From Macropodus opercularis (taxonomy: Eukaryota > Chordata > Actinopteri > Anabantiformes > Osphronemidae), in the NCBI GenBank assembly GCA_030770545.1, contig CM061092.1:16493501-16557500 (forward strand): a DNA stretch of 64,000 nt, read 5' to 3'. Shown here in pieces: positions 39,050-51,563 of this stretch; within the stretch, counting starts at the first letter, position 1; each line of letters begins with the position of its first letter. The notes beneath the pieces are model-generated. The model worked only from the letters and a program-made list of their open reading frames with translations. It was not told the origin of the DNA and made no database searches. Both the position numbers and the translations under genes were made by a program.

Positions 39050-39430
39050 TGCCGAGAAGAAATGAGAATAAACTTAGAAAGGTGGCGATTTTGCGACACG
39101 AACCTCTGAATGCTCTTTTGGACGCACTATTGAGGGAACAAGGAATTCAAAAGAGGTTATATTCGATCAGGTTTTCTGCCTCAATAGGTTATAATCACTC
39201 CTAAAGTATTGAGCACTACACAGAGAAGAGAGCTTCTAAGGAGGCTAATCAGCAGGTTTTCTCCCTATTATCGTTTCCCATCTGAGGGTAACAGCGCACA
39301 GAAGTACCCCCTTCTATTGATTATCTGGACTGGAATTTAAATATTAATACACTGCCCGGCCCTGCTTGGCACTCTCTCTAGAGCTGGGCTGCATGGCAAA
39401 GCACTCATTCCCCAGATTAAAAACCCCCTT
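39050..39430. promoter_or_regulatory. Candidate conserved non-coding element
   Basis: About 380 bp of complex, repeat-free DNA with GGTTATAATCACTCC, GAGGCTAATCAGCAGG, CTATTGATTATCTGG and TTAAATATTAATACAC. It ends at a 17-T run at 39434. It is among the most enhancer-like stretches in the window by eye. Confidence 0.38.
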
Positions 39431-40703
39431 GTCTTTTTTTTTTTTTTTTTAGCACAATCCTGCTCTCTTTTCAGCTATAAGAAAAAAAAAACTTCAAGGG
39501 GGGAAGTTGAGAGGAGAAAGGGGCCAGAGCTCTGTGTCTCTGCAGTGAATTCAAAGACGACACTTTTCCTTCAGGCCTGGGTCTGCTGAAGATGCAGGAA
39601 TCACACGGCAGCCATTTAACCACTGCTGTCTGCTTTAGAGAAAGGGAGGCAGAGGAGCTGCATCCCCTGTTTCGCTGGCTGAGAATAAAAAAAAAAGGAA
39701 CTAAATACAAGGATTCGGTGAGCTTTTAGTCTAGTCGCAAGTGGAAAATCGGGCAAAACATCATCAGAGTCTCAGCAATAAAGCACCAAGCAGCAGCTAA
39801 CACAAATAAACTGTGATAGCTTCTTGTATGTTCTGTATATTACATCCGTGAGTCCATAGAGCGTTGTCTACTCGACCTTGCGAATAAGCACATTTGCCTT
39901 GAGGGGCCTGGTTCTGCATAGAGGGGACAGAAGCGTGTTGACATCAGGATTGGTGGGGCGACCCACACACACAAGTTATGGCCCCACTTGACACAAGAAC
40001 AGTGAACCACAACAGAGAGAATCGCGTGTCAGATGGACTGAGCGGGAGCAGAACGTTGAAGCTGCAGATACACAAAGCGTGTGCGCCAGGATGTCACAGA
40101 CACAACATTAAACAACAACAACAACCGAAAATACTCAAGATTGCGACTTCTGAGGGGATTTCTTATCGCTCAGTTCGATTCCACCGTGCGGCACTCCTGT
40201 ATATACCTAAGCGTTGTTTTTCGCCGTTCAAATTACAAGGCGAAGGGATCGCCCCAAATCCTGGAGTAATCCTCCGAGATCCATATAATGAAGAGCTCAA
40301 CCCAGAGCACAAGACAAACAGTTTAGCATGACGTTAAGTCCCTGCCTCATACAGTGAGAGAGATGTCCACTAATACGCCTGTCTTCATTTGCATTCATTC
40401 CACCCAAGGTTCACAGAAAGAGAAAAAAGTTGGCCTCCTAAGTCAATCAGTTCCTTTCACTCTGAAATGAGGTCCTAGGATACATAAAGCTTTGCCTCGC
40501 TGTATGAGACGTATTCAGGTGGTGAGTAATGGAAACTGTTGCAGAATTTGGAATGATGCTCCACTGGGCTGGTAACAATGGTGTTCCTACAAAACCAAAA
40601 AAACATCTTAAACTTTATTAAAGCTTAAAAGACGTTTATACAAGCAGTATGAACCAAACACATTGTGTTATTTTTATTTTTGTAAATTATGAGAATAACA
40701 TAG

Positions 40704-40739
40704 TGATTAATTGATTAATTATTATTAATTAATTGATGT
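40704..40739. promoter_or_regulatory. Array of TAAT homeodomain cores
   Basis: GATTAATTGATTAATTATT runs directly into ATTAATTAATTGATG. The 36 bp hold at least six overlapping TAAT/ATTA cores in a near-palindromic order. It could be an AT-rich chance repeat or a homeodomain landing platform; BARHL proteins themselves prefer TAAT cores. Confidence 0.3.
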
Positions 40740-41129
40740 TTTGCATGATGTTTGTCCAGTTTTTTTAAGCCACACAATGATCTCAGCTCTTTGCTTTACA
40801 CACAATAACTGTGCAGCTCTTTTCACCAAACTATTAGAAAGACAGCGAAGTAACATTCTCCCAAAGCGTAGAACTTGATATAAATATATCAGCTATCATA
40901 TAGTAATAATAAGCTCTAGTAAGCCAAGGCTGTGGTCCTAAGACGCACACATCAAACACCTTGTGAATCTGTTGTAAGTGATTATGGAAGGGTTTTTTTT
41001 TTCCCCAGCCACCATCAAGTTACTCATCCCTGCATGTCCTAAATATCTAACCTCATTCCAAGTATTAGTAGAGCTTTTCTGATTAAACTGTCTCGGAAAG
41101 GTGAGGACCTCTTCATACACCTCTGCCAC

Positions 41130-41700
41130 ATGATAATGTGACAGCAAAGGCCATTAATGCAAGAGCACAGAGGTCATTAGCATCACTCCATGGTGTAGCA
41201 TAAAGTAATCACCTCCTGAGATCTGTCTCCTGTGACTGCTGTACTGTCTGTCCTCCCCTGTGGTTATTCTCTACATGTGTAAGGTCAGTTAATGATGGTG
41301 GACAGAGATATCTGACCAGGGGAGCCGCTCTGGCAGCTGATTATGCTCTGCTCCCGACACTTCTTAATCAGCCACGAGATGACAAGGCCGACACTGTTAG
41401 AGATTTTAAACATTCCCCACCGCTCATCAGATTTTCAACGAGAGCAGGCTGACCATAAATTGGGACTGAGCGGGTAGGTGTGAAACACTAACATTTCTGC
41501 CTTCCAGAGGCCTTAATGAACCATGTCTCAGCATACCAGAACATAAAAATAACATTTCCTGCTCGATTTTTATATCAAAACACCAAACTGTGCATTTCAT
41601 CCCATTTAATTCATCTGATATTGGCTTGGTGTAATGACTCAGCCTTTAATGGTGAACACTGATGGAATCACACATCCTGCTGGAACAAGGAATTACGGGT
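41130..41700. promoter_or_regulatory. Candidate conserved non-coding element (long)
   Basis: About 570 bp without simple repeats. Contents include GGCCATTAATGC, GTCATTAGCATCAC, GTCAGTTAATGATGG, CAGCTGATTATGC, TTCTTAATCAGCC, CCTTAATGAACC and GCCTTTAATGG. The unusually long uniform texture makes this a leading enhancer candidate. No alignment was possible. Confidence 0.4.
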
Positions 41701-44242
41701 GTTTTAGACAGTTGTACATCTGACATTTAGACTGTGTGCAAGGAGCTGTTGTCTCCTCACATGGAGCTGAATCACAAAGTCTTCACGTCAGGTTTTCTAA
41801 CTTTTGCAAATATTAATGTCCTGTGAAATGTCCATCTCTTAATTCTAGCTGACAGGCAGACATATAAATGACAGAGATGCAACTTTATTATTAAACAAGA
41901 AACACAACTGGGTAAATGTCTGTCAATTCAATTATCATTGTAATGCGTCATGCAAACCATCAGTTGTCCTTTATACCTCCATCACCAAAGCTCAAGCAGC
42001 TTCAGTGTTTTAGCCAAGGTCACGCTATTTTGTAGACAGTCCAAGTACTGCAAACGCTGCACAGACCAACAGAGTATATGCAATATAAAAGTGCAAGACT
42101 CTCATTTTCCCTTGCAAACATACATGTAAAGCTTAGTAGTGCTTTCATTAGAAGCTACCAAACAGCCCAGCAGCTAAATTAGACCATTGAGCTATTTCAG
42201 TTTAGACTTACATAGAGTAGACTAATTATATTTAGCATTGGACGACCTCACCAGGTGAAGTTTACGAATGTACGGTTACTAAATACAGTGTAACGAGTTT
42301 CATGTTTCTTTTTTGTTCCAGAGAAGAGACTGATGTTTCTTTGGAAGAGGAAAAAAAATAACAAAAACTTTTGGAAATACTTTGGATATCAGGATGTGGC
42401 CGTAATGCTTGTCCGTGTCTGATCAATATTCTAAAGGGTCACTTAACCTTTTGGTCATCTCAGTTCGCTTGGAACCTAAGTGTAGGTTAAAAAAAATAAA
42501 ATAAAAAAGCATTTGCTCAATCTGTATCATATGAGAGAAAAACACTGACAACAGAACCTGAAAGTAAGTTTTATAAGACAGCATGTGGTGAAACCTGAAG
42601 GAATTTCGACTTTCAGTGCATAAAATCAGGGCTAAGCTTTTGCTCTCGAGCGCTCAGCATTGGCGTAGTGGCTTTGTGGCTTACAATTTGTGTAAAACAG
42701 GCAGGAAAAATCAATAAAGCTGTATGTGAAGAGAGTAACTACAAGTATTGACAGAGGGATTAGTTCTGTAAAGTGGGGAAGAGAAAACCTTCATGAACTA
42801 ATACGATTAGGTTTTATAAGGTGTCGGAAGCGTCGCGTAATTCAAAAATTGCACATGTGAGACAGTTGGAGGAAAACTACAGGAGGAAACAGGTGTTGTC
42901 TGATTGTGCCTGCGTCTATTGTCTGCTGCATGTAGGAAATTTAATTGAGTATTGCAGAAGCATCACAAAAGGACAGAGAGAGACACACAGCCCTTCAAGG
43001 CATGACATTGTTTTTGACTTGGCAAAGTGCTGAGCTCAACAGCAGACCACTAACAAGGAGACAATCACCCCTGAAGGAAGGATGCATACACAGAATGGCA
43101 GGAGGACTCTTCTTTAAAGCGTAAGAAGTAAGCGCTCACCATCTAATACTCCAGTGGTTAGCTCCTCCGTCATAATAAAGGTCTACCGGATGGTGATTCT
43201 CTCTCGGCTGCTCTTCCGCCGGCTTCATTTTTTTGTATTTGCTCTGTGCTTCAGCATTCATATCAACATTAAGATTTCTCTTGAATATCAATAATTTAGC
43301 CTTTGCTTGGAGTTCATTTTCAAAGCACTGCTTTTATCTAACATTGAGAACAAACCAATCTGAGGCATTGATGTTATTTCTCTGCTTTGTTGTCTGAATT
43401 GGAGCGTTGATCCTAGAGACACAGAGAGAGGTTTTGTTTTCATCTTTGGATTAAGGAAGCATAGGTCTTTTTTAGATTGGGGAGTGCTCTCACAGGGGTC
43501 AAATAACACATTAATAGGTCCAGTAATGAGCTCCCCGGAGTGTCCAAGTCTCTCTGACTTCCCCAGCCTCCATTATGTCCTTTTATGATGGATGACGGCA
43601 AACATCAATCACATATCTTAAAGAAAAATGACTAGGGTGCCATTTGTGTAAAGGAGACACATCAGCTGTAGTGATATATTGTTCTGGTATGATGTTCTCT
43701 TTTGTATCTTTGTTTGACATCCATGCTTAAACTGTCACTGCTGTCTCCCTTTGTTTGGTCTCCTCACAGCAACAGGGATGTTAACACATCTCTCTGGGTT
43801 TGTTGAAGGTGCTTTAAGGAAGTTGGGTTTTAGATCTGGTGAATTTGTCTGCTTTCATCCAATCACGCCCCTGATGCTCAGACCACACACCTGATACTAC
43901 GAAGGCTAAGAAACAAAAGCGGCCTATTTTTTTTTCTTTCTTTACAACACGGCGCTGATTGCTGCATCAGCACAAATATGGTCTAATCTAATCTGCGCAA
44001 TAGTGGCAGATTTCTTTCAGAGATCTGACAGTCGTCAAGTATGAATCAGAAGGTTTCATTTAGCTGTGTGTGCTTTAGTGTTCATTTGGCTTTGAAAGCT
44101 AGCGAGAGCTGGACGCATTCCATTATGTGAATCTTCATGAAAGTTATACTTTTACATAATATTCTAAAGATGCAGCTGAAGGTTTGAACTGCATGTTTTC
44201 GTAATTTGCAAAATGCCAAAGCCATTAAATGAGATGATGCAA

Positions 44243-44310
44243 TAGCAGCTCATCTGGTGGAGCAGACGTCTATGAACCCCAAGGTCAGTGGTTTCTTAAG
44301 GCCCCATAGT
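44243..44310 (+). mobile_element. tRNA-derived SINE head, degenerate
   Basis: AGCTCATCTGGTGGAGCAGA (44247-44266) resembles a tRNA A box region (AGCTCAGTGGTAGAGC type). GTCTATGAACCCCAAGG and TCAGTGGTTTC follow in the order of common percomorph tRNA-related SINEs, where the next block is a B box (GGTTCGANYCC). Here the B box is broken after GTGGTTTC. It is not a functional tRNA gene. Confidence 0.5.
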
Positions 44311-46849
44311 CTGGAAGTTGAGTCAGGGCATGTGATCTTTTTTCTTCTCGAGTCAAAACATTTCTCTACTTATCCAAATAGCTTGATCAGTCCGACAAGC
44401 TCACCTGGTTGATAGAGAAGCTTCATCAACACTCGACCACATCGCCATCATCTGCTGTCTGGTTGCTATGGATATGGTTATTATATGTTAATGCTGATGG
44501 CCTACTAAACAACTGAAAGGTTAAAAACGAGTTTTAACACCAAACATTTTCTGCTCCCTTCTCCTATATTAGTTTTTTCTATAGGCTGATATAAAATAAT
44601 GCAGTTTCAACATGTACAACATGTGAATTATTTAAAGGTAAGATGTGAAATCAGTGATACTGTGGCTAAGCCTACAGTGGATGTTCATGTTTTTAGGTCA
44701 GGAGTCTCTGTGTAGGTAGCAGGTTAAGAAATGATGACACTGTATGGACACTATTTGATTCTCACTGAAAGTTCTGGCTTTGATTTTCCCCTCACATGGC
44801 TGGAATGAAAAGGACAGTTATACATATTTCAAGGCCTAAGGATCCACAAAGGGACTTAGGAATAAAAAGGTATGAACCTTTGAACTAAACAAAGGTCCAT
44901 CACCCACATTTCATATCAGATGTGCTGGGTAGCACTTGTAAAGAGATGGCTACAGAAGGAAGAGAGAAGAACCAGCATGCCCTTGCAGACAGGTTGTCTG
45001 AGTGTTGTCTGCATGTCCCATGACCCCCATCCTTCCCGTGCATCTATCTCACACACACACACCCACACACACACGCATGCACCACTTGTTGGCCACAGAG
45101 GTCTGAGGAAAAGCCTCTGCACTAGCATCGTCCATCTGCGGGCCTCTTTGAATCGGACCGGAGCCTCGTAACAACAGCCAGTATCAGTTGCATTAAGTTG
45201 ATTAAAGTGGTTGGCGAACACAGGCACTTGGGCTTTCACAATGCCAGATGAAAGAGCAGCGTGGCGGCGGCCCCTCTCGCGGTTGTCAGAGAATCCGCCT
45301 TTGCTCTCAGCAGAGGTCAACAAAAGACCAAATAATACGAGAGTGAAAGCAATCGAAAGCTTCTTTGCCAAATGATCTCTAATTGACCCTTTCTTCCTTG
45401 TGGATCAGTCGTATGATTTTGGTGGCGACTGTCGACTTACCCACAATTCTACCTTTAAAAGCTTCTCTTGAAAGTGGGCTACTTGAAAGAAGTGACCATT
45501 ACCTAAACTACAATTGTGGGGAGGGGGGGTAGAAAGTCAAGCCAAATAAAATTTCTCGAAAGCAATAGGTAATTGCATTGCATTTACCAAATAAGAAAAA
45601 AAACATTGTATTCAAAGAAAGCAGATGACATATAATTAGAAAAACAGGCATCTGGGAATTGTGGCTTATTTCTAAAGGGATTGTGGATACAAAAAAATAA
45701 ATAAAATCATATCAAGATCTGACAGCATTTCAGTTTCACTTATCAGTGCTCCACGGTAATTCATTCAAATAATTACGATGCCAGATGCCATCCCCTCTTT
45801 AACCATCAAAACAAACTACAAGCTTTGTCCCTCCCATGCAGCTGAAGGGGTGTCATGTGAGGCAAGACTTTCCTTTTCATTACGAATACGATTTAAGCAA
45901 CATGCCATATCCCACTTTTGGAAGGAAGTCAAGACAGAAACTGACAGTATTGTTCTAGTATCAGCGTAGAAAAAAAAAAAAACATCAGGAAAAAACAAAC
46001 AAAAGCTTTGGCACTAAGGAGCTGTTCCAGGCATGATGACAATACAGAAAAAAAAAAAAAAAGACGCACTGATCAATGCTGTTCTGGATTTTGATAACAC
46101 ATTGCTCGTGCCTTAGACAAATGATGGAAATTCTTAAGGAGAGAGGGCCTGCAATATGCCAAGCGTGCTCCAAATTAGCCTTCAAGAACCATCCTCGGTG
46201 TGTATATGGAAGCTGCGTGAGTAAATAAAGGGCCAGCATAAATTACCTTTGGATGTCAATCGTGATAGCACACCCTGTTTTCTTTTTGTTATCGTGTCGC
46301 CTATTCGTCTCGCTGGCGGATGACATGAAATGAAAGTACTCTCTCTCCAGCACCACCACCAGTACTCAGAGCGCTTTCTGACACTTGAAAACGCTACGGG
46401 TTCGTGAAACCACAGCTGGGCCCCCACTGATTGGCTCGCGCGCAGGCTGCCACTAAACTTTCGCTGCTTGAGGAGTCGTCTGTGCCGGGACAGGTGGTGT
46501 TTATGCAGATGAATGAACACATTACTGTGTGCTCTTCCTTTTGGTTTAAACATTAGCGTTTCAAATGTGACAAATCAGATGTTCATCTCCTGCTATATGC
46601 AGCCGTTGTGTATGCTGCTGAGAGACCTTTTGTATACGAATTCCTCTAGGTGTTGATGTGCTCATCCACGAAGCACGGACAACTTATGCGGTCTCTCATT
46701 GTGATATATTCAGGGAATTCTCTTTGAATGCCCTGCGTTCAGGCAACGTAGCATACTTGAGTGCTTGTATTTTATATTTCACATATAAAATATGTTCGTA
46801 TATACCTGCTGTATGGTAATGGCAACTTAAAGTGGGTGGGCAGGACTTA

Positions 46850-47040
46850 AATGAGCTGAGAGGAAACTCAGCTGCTGAATCCTAAAATAGGTTTTGTGAA
46901 AACATCCCTTCAATTATCTCCCTATTATCACACATGTTTTCCGTTATAATTGGGCCTCTCCCCCAGTCATTTCAAAGGAGTGGCTCCCTGACAGTGAATG
47001 GCAGCCTCTAATGACTTTACATTATCTACATGTGGAAAAA
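46850..47040. promoter_or_regulatory. Candidate conserved non-coding element
   Basis: Contains CTTCAATTATCTCCC, CCGTTATAATTGGGCC, CCTCTAATGACTTTAC and CATTATCTACATG in repeat-free DNA. The following AAT microsatellite (47063-47084) marks its end. Enhancer role inferred. Confidence 0.33.
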
Positions 47041-47062
47041 TCGAAATGTCATATAACATACA

Positions 47063-47084
47063 CAATAATAATAATAATAATAAT
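47063..47084. repeat. (AAT)n microsatellite
   Basis: A run of seven AAT/ATA units, short but uninterrupted. Confidence 0.85.
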
Positions 47085-48229
47085 TAACCAATTGAGTTAA
47101 TGTCAGAAATGCTCTTCGCAGTTCTTACTGTATCCTCATATGTCCAATCAAGGGTCCAAAGACTCACATATAGCTTTGGTATAGTCTTCGTAATTTACTG
47201 GCTGATCATTTCAGCTCTGATTAACAATTTCTAGCCCATATTTTATATACTCGAGCAATTTGGTTTACTTCTCATTTAAGCCACATCATTAATATAGAAA
47301 CTGTAATATTCCAATATGATCGTAGTATAATTCCATTAAAATAATATGAAATTTGCCTGCAATGCTACAAGTCCTTCCTATTGGCAGTAATGAAATAAAA
47401 TGGAGGATAAATAAATGGGCTAGAATTTTCTATAATGTGCATTTGAGCAAAAAATACATTAAGTGCAATAAGGTGGATGGTGTATGTTGTCAAATATTGC
47501 TTTATAAATAAAGTCCACACACATATAAAAAAGGTTGCTGCTTGATGAGAAATACCAGATCGGACAGGACATTTATAGACTGGGGCCACGACTTTATGAG
47601 ATGTTTGCTCCACTTGCAGCTAGCTGCTTTGTTTCTGTGACACTCTGTGCTGTGGGTGAGACACTAAAGTCCCTATTGTCTGAGTCAACTTGACCTGACC
47701 TAGCTGGTTAAGCTGAGCCATTGTGAACAGCAAATCGCTTCAACTAGGGGGGTGGCTGCTTTGTGTGGCTATAGGGAAAATAACCTTATAAAAAGCCCAT
47801 GCCCATAGTTAATGCAGATAAAGACCAGTTTTGTCCCTGGAAAAAGCTCTGTTTATTTCCAGCTGCCAGTGGAAAAACAATTGTTTCCATGTACCCGTCT
47901 GACTCCCTTGGCGATCTGATTCTTCCTTATCCATTTAGCAGCACTTTTAGCAATCCTAATTGTTCATGCACACGCATATGGCCAAGTTTCTCACCACTTT
48001 ATGAGTATGATATACAGACATATGTCTGCCTATTGCATGTGCTAATAATACAGTCAATCCAATTCTTGCAGGGGATGACGGCTGTGAAATATCAAGAAAC
48101 ACGGCGCCAATCAACAACTTGCGTTCTGGCCCGAAGCCCACAGCAGTGAAGTGGTGAGAGGGCCAGACAGTGCTTAGCACAAACTCCTAATCACATTTCA
48201 GCACTCGGCAGGCCTGTGCTTGCACATCG

Positions 48230-48400
48230 CAGGTACCTGTAAACTCCTATCAGTCCTTCTCTTCGCACCCAATGTTGCTCTCGGTGTCACTCTTCACCCA
48301 GTCGATCTGGAAACAGGCTTAATTTAAAAATGTAATTAGCCGTGCCACAACACAACCTCCAGCAAGTGCTGCTTATTCTTGTGACTCAAAACAAAAACAA
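48230..48400. promoter_or_regulatory. Candidate conserved non-coding element
   Basis: Includes CAGGCTTAATTTAAAAATG and TGTAATTAGCCGTGCC around 48315-48345, within complex repeat-free sequence. Weakly supported. Confidence 0.25.
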
Positions 48401-49936
48401 ACAAAGTGATGGAAATGGTGTTAATATCCGCCTCCCTTTGTCATATTGTAAAATTGAATCCGGCTCCAGTGCTGCATAGAAAAGACCGTGCTTACTGCTG
48501 AGGAGATATTTATCGTAATAACTTGAAGTTGAACAAAAACAGATGCATTTTCATCAGGCTAATGTAGCTTCAACACATAAATGACACAGCTGACCTTAAA
48601 GCTAAATCTACTGGGCCCCATACCCAGCTTTGTGTGCTTTACAAACACAATCCCAATCACACACAGACATACACACGTGATGGACCAACTGTGAAAACTA
48701 TCAAAAGCAGAATTACTGGTGGTTTAGCCTAGACCAGTCCAAACTTGTATGATTGTCTGAACTGGGCACAGCTCTTGTTTGTGGTCTCCCACTGCCTGCA
48801 GAGTGGCCACAGAAGGGGGACATCCTGTATCTCCCCATAGACCCACTACCACCTCCTCATTTCCTGCTGGACCTCACTACTAGACACCTTCTCCGACTCT
48901 AATTACCGCAGCGTTGGATGCGGTTCCAGCATCAGCATCAGCAGCAGACGTCCTCCCCAGCAGCATCGTATCCCTGCGATGAACCACACTGCTAATTGTT
49001 CCATTACATCAACAATAACGTATCTTAAGAAGAACAAAAGATTAAAAAAAGAAAAAGACCAGAAAGAAAAAACCTGGGGTAGGGAGTAACTTGACATGCT
49101 AGTTTTCATTAACCCTGATCTTTCGGTTCTTTCATCATCCACCCTCCTCCCCATCGTCTTGCTCATGCAGGGTGGTGAAGCACTCAAATTATCCACAAGC
49201 ATTCCAGCTATCACTAATTATCCAAAGAGTTCCTCATTAGGCTATTTCAAATCCAACCTTAGATCAACACTTACTCAGACCTCGGGGATGCTTGATTCCC
49301 AGCAGCAGTTAAACAAACAATCAGTTCAAAGGATCAGGTATTCTCTACTTTAAGAGGAGAAAAAGCCAAGGGTAAACAACTGCTCATTTTAAAAGAAACG
49401 ACTCCAGCAGCTCTCTGGCATGGATGCTCCAATCTATAATTCATTTCGCTCAAACACATTTGACTTCTCCCTTAAATTAGGTCGTTAAGTTATGAAAAGG
49501 TCTAAATACAAGAGGACGAGCTTAGCCCACACGTAAGCTGGAGCTTTCTGCTCCATTCTTCTCACTGCTTTAATTATTATTATTATCAAAACTGTCTATT
49601 TATAGTCAGACACGTTTACAGTATCTGTTTAAGTGATATTTGAGTTTGCTGGTGTACCGACAGAAAAGAATAATGTCATGTACTAATGACAGTACTTTCT
49701 AATGATGGTTAAAAATGTCATGTCAGCAACTTGTTAGCTGAAGTAACACACTTAGCATCTAAGGAGTCAGAAATGCTTCTCAGGTGCTGATGGAGACCAA
49801 AAGCAGACCTAAAATCAATCAAATCAAGTATCAATTATGTTAATAATTCTGAATGTGTCATGAGAGGACTGTTTATAAAACACATTCGCTGATAATACTG
49901 TACTGTATGTCAGAGTTTGTCAAGACTGTACAAACA

Positions 49937-49995
49937 TGGTTCCCAACATGGGACCCAAGTGGTCGCAAGATTATTCTAATGGGTTGTGAAGAGAA
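49937..49995 (+). mobile_element. hAT-like DNA transposon scrap
   Basis: GGTTCCCAACATGGGACCC, then AGTGGTCGCAAGATTATTC and GGGTTGTGAAG, follow the order of a frequent teleost non-autonomous element whose end reads as a GGTTCCCAACCTGGGG block followed by GGTCGCAAGAT. It is short and diverged. Neither terminal inverted repeat nor target duplication could be delimited. Confidence 0.45.
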
Positions 49996-50319
49996 GCCCA
50001 TATAGGAAAAAGCGCGCAATTTAACAAGGGGGTTGAGGACACATTGCCTGACATTAATCTGGCTCAGCGTAAACTGGTTAGCTATACGTTGTACACAGCA
50101 AAAGGTGCTGAGCAGGTGTTGTGTTCGAACATAAATTGCATTTTCATATGGGGTCAATATTTAATACCCATAAGGGCCACAATCAAAGAATCCAATGCTT
50201 TTCAGAGTATATCTTACATTGTCCTTTCTTTCCCCTTCTAGAGGCAGACCCAAACACCAGTCCTTACATACAGGATATTCCTTTCAGAGTTCCTGCAACT
50301 CCAACCAATCACAACACTA

Positions 50320-50620
50320 ATGTGCAGTAATTTCAATTGCTGCTCATCCCCCGTCCTCGTGAGCACGCTCCCTTAATGTCAGCACTGTGCTCTGCGAAAC
50401 ACCACCAGAATTTGAGTCTGTCACTTAAAATATAATGCCGTCAGATCTGTTACTTTAACCTTGAAGCAATTAGCTGTTGCTGAGCCGTAATGAATCCTGA
50501 CATCACTCCGCTGTGATGAAACCCCTAATTGCTCTGTAAAAATTGAAGCTTTTGACATCACTGCTGACAGACTTTTTTTTTTTCTTCTTCTAGGTTGTGC
50601 GGTCGCATGTGACGGCGCCT
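50320..50620. promoter_or_regulatory. Candidate conserved non-coding element
   Basis: Contains GTAATTTCAATTGCTGC, CCCTTAATGTCAGC, GAAGCAATTAGCTGTTGC, GCCGTAATGAATCC and CCCCTAATTGCTC. The clustered homeodomain cores are in balanced, repeat-free DNA that ends at a T run (50573-50583). Inferred function. Confidence 0.37.
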
Positions 50621-51505
50621 GGTTGAAACTTGAAAGGTAGCGGAGCTTCTCTGCCATCAGCTGTCCTGTCACTTGACAAAAAGGGAGAGGGAAACTGGCT
50701 GGATTTGCTGAAATGATGAGGCCATTTAAACTATGATATGTCGCAGCTATATGGCATCATTCAGCGGGGACTGTTCCTGATGTCCGTGTTAGTCTAGTCT
50801 CAGGTGGGTGTTTGAGATAGCTCAAAGTCTGTTCACTGGTTATTCACTGCTCTGAACAAAACTTTAAGAGCATTTTACTTAGGGAACACTATGAAGCATT
50901 GTTATCAATTACTTCCTATTATTAATACATCAGTGGGGCTGGAGAAAATCATCTATGTTGTTGTCTTCCAGACTTTCTGCATGTTGAGTGTCTTAAAAAC
51001 AAAATAAGTGAAATGTTCTTTTTTGAAGCATTTTAGTGCTACAATAAATGATAGATTAATTTTAAATAAACAAGGCCAAATCAATTTATTTTAGCCCAAT
51101 TTATTGCACGATTGGCTTTTATATTAATGAATTTTCTGTAAGTATTGATCTTAGAAAGAGAAATATTATGTCAAATAAAATGGTTTGCGTTCCTAATACA
51201 CAAGCAGATTATAATGCTACTTGTGTCTTTACATCTAACATTCATCACAAGGTTTAGCATCAGTGCTGAAATGAATGCTAATTGATGCTAAAAGATGAAT
51301 TAAAAAAATGAACTAGAGGTTCTAGGGAATAACGCAGGCGCCTTATTTATAAGAGTATATACATGACATGTGATGTTGCAGGTAAGGAGGCTGATGCCCA
51401 GGTGTTCAGACCAGAAAGTGCCCACTGAGAAAGATCAAGGCCGACCAGTTGCTGTAAGACTGGCTTTTTGTCTGTTCTGGGACCGATATCATCCTATGCC
51501 AGCCC

Positions 51506-51507
<2 letters not shown>

Positions 51508-51561
<54 letters not shown>
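51508..51561. repeat. (AC)n microsatellite
   Basis: An uninterrupted AC run of about 54 bp (roughly 27 units). It keeps a 152-codon plus-strand frame open as His-Thr repeats, which is not a gene. Confidence 0.97.

Positions 51562-51563
<2 letters not shown>

Larger units (their letters stand above)
35321..44230. other. Intergenic desert segment rich in enhancer-like stretches
   Basis: No gene recognised in 8.9 kb. T runs occur at 37154-37171 and 39434-39450. Several repeat-free, motif-dense stretches are listed separately (35330-35800, 37590-37810, 38040-38300, 39050-39430, 41130-41700). A TAAT array lies at 40704-40739. No transposon was recognised. Remaining sequence is AT-rich filler. Confidence 0.7.

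Noticed and set aside
44916..45371. Minus-strand 151-codon frame with a signal-peptide-like start
   Set aside because: The frame begins with TTG, not ATG, and its middle is a translated CA microsatellite (Val/Cys repeats). The hydrophobic start is probably chance.
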